Below are positions 5,291-8,675 of a stretch of 8,675 nucleotides of DNA, in pieces. The position numbers and the translations under genes are program-made. The stretch comes from JBMOLK01 sp049325575 (lineage in GTDB: Bacteria; Bacillota; Clostridia; Acetivibrionales; Acetivibrionaceae): NCBI GenBank assembly GCA_049325575.1, contig JBMOLK010000199.1, positions 1-8,675 of the forward strand. The letters run 5' to 3'. Positions within the stretch are counted from its first letter, which is position 1; each line of letters begins with the position of its first letter. The notes beneath the pieces were generated by a model. The model saw only the letters and a list, made by a program, of their open reading frames with translations, made no database searches and was not told the origin of the DNA.

Positions 5291-6220
5291 ATGAATTTTA
5301 GGAAGTTTAGCTTGATTGTATGTTCTGTTCTTTCGAGTTTTATGTTCTGCCTGGGGTTGTTAACCCTTTTATATATTAACTTAAGTGCCGACAGAGAGAA
5401 GCCAAGGGATAGCTCTCAGGCATTTATACATGAAATTTTACAGCCCTTCAAACCGGCTGTTGAGGATATAAATGTTCTGGTTTTAGGCGGAGACAAGGTT
5501 AATAAGAATACCGACACCATTATGCTTGTGAACTTTAACCCTTCAACTGCCAAGATAAGTATTCTCTCTATTCCCAGGGATACAAAGGTTAGACTAAATG
5601 GTTCCAAGGCCAAAATAAACGCGGCTTATCCAAAAGGCGGAGCGGAGCTTGCAGTTGAGACAGTAAGCCAGCTTCTTGGAGTGGATATTGAATACTATGT
5701 TTTTGTCAATACATCTGCTTTTAGAAAAATAATAGATAAATTAGGCGGCGTAGATTACTATGTTCCGGTAGACATGGACTATGACGACCCTATCCAGAAT
5801 CTTCATATCCATTTTAAAAAGGGCAAGCACCACTTTAACGGTGCCCAAGCCGAGCAATTTATGAGGTTCAGACATTATAACAACAATAAGGTAAACAAGT
5901 ACTATGACGGAAGTGACCTGAAAAGAATTGATGCCCAGCAAAATTTTATAAAAGAGCTTGTACGCCAAAAGGCAAATCTGCTTTATATAACAAAGCTAAA
6001 TGATATTCTTAGTGTAGTTTTTAACAATATAGAAACCAATCTGACTATGAGCGAAGTTTTGAAAATGTCGGGAAATATAAGCAAAATCAATGCAGATCAG
6101 ATAAACATGTTCAAAGTGCCAGGTGAATCGAGGCGTGATGGTGCCTGGTACTATGAAATAGATTCGGTAGAGACTGATAAAATAATAAATGAACACTTCA
6201 GTTCTAAAGATGCCCAATAA
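5291..6220 (+). CDS. LytR-CpsA-Psr (LCP) family glycopolymer ligase
   Basis: The 309-residue protein has a short cytoplasmic start, one transmembrane helix (about 7-31) and an extracellular LCP domain (about 58-225). Family hallmarks are NTDTIML (D75), SIPRDTKV (R96, D97), KINAAYPKGG (108-117), GGVDYYVPVDMDY (152-164), RFRHY (R192, R194) and DLKRIDAQQNF (R212). LCP enzymes transfer polymers such as teichoic acid or capsule from undecaprenyl-pyrophosphate to peptidoglycan outside the membrane. No C-terminal LytR_C domain follows. Older names call this family transcription regulators; that role is not supported by the sequence. GGAG lies 8 bases before the ATG. A long hairpin and tandem promoters precede it, and the DedA gene follows after 50 bases with no terminator, suggesting one transcript. 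Polymer substrate is unknown. Confidence 0.9.
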   Translation: MNFRKFSLIVCSVLSSFMFCLGLLTLLYINLSADREKPRDSSQAFIHEILQPFKPAVEDINVLVLGGDKVNKNTDTIMLVNFNPSTAKISILSIPRDTKVRLNGSKAKINAAYPKGGAELAVETVSQLLGVDIEYYVFVNTSAFRKIIDKLGGVDYYVPVDMDYDDPIQNLHIHFKKGKHHFNGAQAEQFMRFRHYNNNKVNKYYDGSDLKRIDAQQNFIKELVRQKANLLYITKLNDILSVVFNNIETNLTMSEVLKMSGNISKINADQINMFKVPGESRRDGAWYYEIDSVETDKIINEHFSSKDAQ

Positions 6221-6270
6221 TTGAATAATAATTATAAGGGTAAATTAAGCCATCTTGTGAGCTGAGTTAA

Positions 6271-6894
6271 TTGTTTAATTTTATAGAAGATGTTTTGTTA
6301 TACATTTTAAAGTTGATAGACTGCTTTGGTTATTGGGGTATCGGACTGGGTATGCTTCTTGAAAGCGCATGTATACCCATTCCAAGTGAGCTAGTTCTTC
6401 CTTTGGGAGGCTTTATGGTATCTGAAGGAAGAATAACCATGCTGGAAGCTAATATATCTGTTGCTGCAGGAAGCATGATAGGCTCTCTGGCAGCTTATGC
6501 CATAGGCTATTTGGGCGGAAGACCTTTTATACTAAAATACGGCAAATACTTCTTTATATCTGAAAAACACTTTTACATGGCAGAAAAGACCTTTAACAAA
6601 TATGGTAGTATAGCAGTATTCTTCGGTCGACTCCTGCCCGTCATAAGAACTTTTATTTCACTTCCGTCAGGTATAGCCAAAATGGACATTAAAAAGTTTT
6701 TGTTATATTCCCTGCTTGGTATGGTGCTTTGGAATTATTTACTTATATATATTGGGTTTAAATTCGGCCAAAACTACGAATCTGTTGTAAGACCCATATT
6801 TCACAAATTTGAATATGCTGTTATTGGATTAATTGCATTAGCTTTTTCATATTTAATCTATAAGCTTTATAAAACGACAAAAAAAGCGGCGTGA
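6271..6894 (+). CDS. DedA family membrane protein (possible undecaprenyl-phosphate flippase)
   Basis: The 207-residue integral membrane protein shows the DedA/VTT pattern: a re-entrant N-terminal block GMLLESACIPIPSE (27-40, with E31 and E40), GGF at 46-48, GSMIGSLAAYAIGYLGGR (67-84), and the conserved FFGRLLPVIRTFISLPSG (117-134, with R120 and R126) followed by two hydrophobic helices to about 200. Some DedA proteins recycle undecaprenyl phosphate across the membrane; others help membrane-potential and lipid balance, so the exact substrate is inferred. The start must be the TTG at 6271 or later, since TAA lies in frame just before it; TTG keeps the usual DedA N-terminus. The ribosome binding site is weak (GAG four bases upstream), so translation may be low or coupled to the LCP gene. 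The stop codon lies inside the terminator hairpin. Confidence 0.88.
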   Translation: MFNFIEDVLLYILKLIDCFGYWGIGLGMLLESACIPIPSELVLPLGGFMVSEGRITMLEANISVAAGSMIGSLAAYAIGYLGGRPFILKYGKYFFISEKHFYMAEKTFNKYGSIAVFFGRLLPVIRTFISLPSGIAKMDIKKFLLYSLLGMVLWNYLLIYIGFKFGQNYESVVRPIFHKFEYAVIGLIALAFSYLIYKLYKTTKKAA

Positions 6895-6914
6895 AAAATT
6901 TTCAACCGCTTTTT
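6881..6914. terminator. Bidirectional terminator, dedA gene / HAD gene
   Basis: AAAAAGCGG (6881-6889) pairs with CCGCTTTTT (6906-6914), and TGAAA/TTTCA extends the stem inside. The plus strand continues with a T-rich run after the stem (TTCTTCTTTTGC then nine Ts). On the minus strand the stem is followed by TTGTCGTTTT. It therefore serves both convergent genes, and it contains the dedA TGA stop at 6892-6894. Confidence 0.9.
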
Positions 6915-6931
6915 CTTCTTTTGCTTTTTTT

Positions 6932-7585
6932 TTATTTTATCTTCACTGTTTTTACCCACTCTATAAAATCATAGGGAGATTCAAAAGATTTATCGGGATT
7001 TAGATTTTTAAGTTCTTCCGAAGCAGTTGATGACCATAAGGCAAGTACAGATGTCACTCCTGCTGCTTTACTTGCCAATACATCCACCTCAAAATCTCCT
7101 GTATAAACACTCTCATGAGGGCTTACACAAAGCTTCTCCAAAACCTTAAGTATACCTTCCGGATCAGGTTTTGGCTTTGTAGTATCATCACCTGACAGCA
7201 CCACATCAAAAAAGCCGCTTAAATTAAGTTTTTCAAGTATTATTTTTGATACTCTAAGGCCCCTTCCGGTAAAAAGTCCAACCTTTATGCCGGTTTCCCT
7301 TAAATACTTTATAAGCTCATAAATACCGTCAATAGGCTTTACAAACTCGTTGAATTTTTCACTAAAAAATCTTACGTATAACTCAACGCCCTTTTCACCA
7401 TTCTGTTCATCTAAGAGATTTCTCACTATTTGTGTATCAACAGGTCCAAACTCCCTTGAAACATCATCATCGGACAATTCCTTCCCTGTTAATTCCCTTA
7501 CAATCTCCTTAATTGCCACTATGGTTAACGGCACAGTATCTGCCAGCGTACCATCCAGGTCAAAAACTACAGCCTTTATATCCAT
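6932..7585 (-). CDS. HAD-superfamily phosphatase (phosphoglycolate phosphatase-like)
   Basis: The 217-residue cytoplasmic protein has the complete HAD set: motif I DLDGTLADT (9-17, nucleophile D9 and acid D11), motif II FTGRG (T106), motif III lysine in TKPKPDP (K137) and motif IV GDFEVD (D164, D168). Residues 15-80 form the helical cap of the HAD-IA class, as in Gph, PpaX and beta-phosphoglucomutase. The exact substrate cannot be named; phosphoglycolate, pyrophosphate or a sugar phosphate are all possible. The ATG at 7585 has AGAGG about 10 bases upstream. It begins 18 bases after the aminopeptidase stop on the same strand, so both are probably on one transcript, ending at the terminator 6881-6914. 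Confidence 0.88.
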   Translation of the reverse strand: MDIKAVVFDLDGTLADTVPLTIVAIKEIVRELTGKELSDDDVSREFGPVDTQIVRNLLDEQNGEKGVELYVRFFSEKFNEFVKPIDGIYELIKYLRETGIKVGLFTGRGLRVSKIILEKLNLSGFFDVVLSGDDTTKPKPDPEGILKVLEKLCVSPHESVYTGDFEVDVLASKAAGVTSVLALWSSTASEELKNLNPDKSFESPYDFIEWVKTVKIK

Positions 7586-7603
7586 CGTAAAAAAACCTCT
7601 TTT

Positions 7604-8675
7604 CTATCTCTTTATATCACCCAAAAAAGTTTTATAGGCTTTATATGCCATATAAACGTCAACCTTGCTTGTTACCTCAAAGGGTGCATGCATTGATAAA
7701 ACTGCGACACCACAGTCTATAACATCCATACCCATATTGGCTAAAAACTGGGCTATTGTTCCTCCTCCGCCCTGATCAACCTTACCCAATTCGCCTGCTT
7801 GCCAAATGATTTGATTGTTGTTAAAGAGCCTTCTTACTTCTCCCACAAACTCTGCGCTGGCATCGCTTGCACCTGCTTTTCCCCTGGCCCCGGTATACTT
7901 CTGAAGTACTATACCTTTACCAATAAAGGCAGAGTTCAACTTATCGTACACTCCCTCGAAGTTTGGGTCTATTGCCGCGTTTACGTCTGCTGACAGCACC
8001 TTTGAATTGGAAAGACACCTTCTTAGTATGAGGTCAGAGTATTTATCAGTACTAAGAGCACAAATATCTGCAATAAAGTTCTCAAGAAAACTTGACTGTG
8101 CCCCGGTGTTCCCCATGCTACCTATCTCTTCCTTATCTGTAAGGACGCATACAGCTGTTCTATCTACCTTATCCAAATCAACCGTTGATCTTAACGAGGT
8201 ATAGGCACACACCCTGTCATCCTGGCCGTAAGCACCCACCATACTTTTGTCAAAGCCTACATCCAGGGCTTTAAATGCAGGAACCATTTCAATTTCAGCA
8301 GACAGGAAATCCTCTTCCACAATACCGTATTTATCATTAAGGAGCTTAAGTATGTTAAGTTTTACTTTTTCCTTGACCTTTTCGTCTTTATAAGGAATGG
8401 AACCGGAAAGAATATTTAAACCTTCTCCGGTAATGCCTTCGCTCATCTTTTTTTGCATCTGGTCTGCTGCAAGGTGGGGCAGTAAGTCCGTAATGGTAAA
8501 CACAGTATCTTTTTCATCTTCACCTATAACAATCTCAACTACACTTCCGTCCTTTTTTACAACTACTCCATGCATTGAAAGCGGTATGGTAACCCATTGA
8601 TATTTCTTGATTCCTCCATAATAATGGGTCTTTAAAAATACCATATCGTTTGTCTCATACATTGGATTTGGCTTA
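7604..8675 (-). CDS. M18 family aminopeptidase, N-terminus beyond window
   Basis: The reading frame is open to the right edge (356 codons plus stop). The ATG at 8662 is internal: the preceding codons read KPNP, and family members carry LKPNPLYE-like sequence well inside the protein, after a zinc-binding AHIDSPR block that is not in the window. M18 enzymes are cytosolic di-zinc exopeptidases removing N-terminal residues, often acidic ones, and assemble into large oligomers. Counting from the ATG at 8662, visible motifs are KTHYYGGIKKYQW (11-23), AYGQDDR (144-150, metal-binding Asp), DKEEIGS (176-182, catalytic and metal Glu), SADVNAAIDP (224-233) and SMHAPFE (323-329, metal His). About 100 N-terminal residues are expected to be missing. 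It is followed by the HAD gene after 18 bases. Confidence 0.92.
   Translation of the reverse strand, partial: KPNPMYETNDMVFLKTHYYGGIKKYQWVTIPLSMHGVVVKKDGSVVEIVIGEDEKDTVFTITDLLPHLAADQMQKKMSEGITGEGLNILSGSIPYKDEKVKEKVKLNILKLLNDKYGIVEEDFLSAEIEMVPAFKALDVGFDKSMVGAYGQDDRVCAYTSLRSTVDLDKVDRTAVCVLTDKEEIGSMGNTGAQSSFLENFIADICALSTDKYSDLILRRCLSNSKVLSADVNAAIDPNFEGVYDKLNSAFIGKGIVLQKYTGARGKAGASDASAEFVGEVRRLFNNNQIIWQAGELGKVDQGGGGTIAQFLANMGMDVIDCGVAVLSMHAPFEVTSKVDVYMAYKAYKTFLGDIKR

Noticed and set aside
8660..8662. ATG as start of the aminopeptidase
   Set aside because: The upstream frame stays open to the window edge (KPNP) and the first zinc-binding block of M18 enzymes must lie further upstream, so the gene is partial.

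Overview
The window looks like an ordinary piece of chromosome from a low-GC Gram-positive anaerobe, most likely of the class Clostridia. The support is the AT-rich sequence, strong GGGAG/GGGGA-type ribosome binding sites, TATAAT-type promoters, and protein families typical of clostridia: a large clostridial-type XerC, a clostridial M18 aminopeptidase, a LytR-CpsA-Psr (LCP) wall ligase, and a PilZ protein with RxxxR and NxSxxG motifs. The sequence resembles the cellulolytic clostridia (Ruminiclostridium/Acetivibrio relatives), but I cannot fix the species. No transposase, phage gene, CRISPR array, rRNA or tRNA was seen.

Layout. 1-468 (-): 5' half of a chromate-transporter (ChrA/CHR) gene that runs off the left edge. 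469-793: divergent control region. 794-1450 (+): PilZ c-di-GMP effector. 1503-1529: 12-bp-stem terminator shared with the convergent aroC. 1541-3262 (-): aroK-aroC pair of the shikimate pathway, with its own promoter at 3308-3337. 3376-3807 (-): lipoprotein with a rhodanese domain. 4013-4993 (+): XerC-type tyrosine recombinase. 4994-5290: an intergenic region with a 17-bp tandem duplication that forms two overlapping promoters, followed by a 101-bp long hairpin. 5291-6894 (+): LCP ligase then DedA membrane protein. 6881-6914: bidirectional terminator. 6932-8675 (-): HAD phosphatase preceded by an M18 aminopeptidase whose N-terminus lies beyond the right edge.

How genes may work together. AroK (step 5) and AroC (step 7) act in chorismate synthesis. 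Both depart from the textbook active site: AroC lacks both catalytic histidines (Y19 and Q124 instead), and AroK lacks the shikimate-binding Arg and the third Gly of the GGG motif. The LCP ligase attaches glycopolymers to the wall and releases undecaprenyl phosphate outside the membrane. DedA-family proteins include flippases that return this lipid, so the LCP-DedA pair may couple use and recycling of the carrier.

The most interesting points are the paired active-site changes in aroC/aroK and the duplicated promoter plus long hairpin ahead of the LCP gene. I see no evidence for a wholly new multi-gene system.
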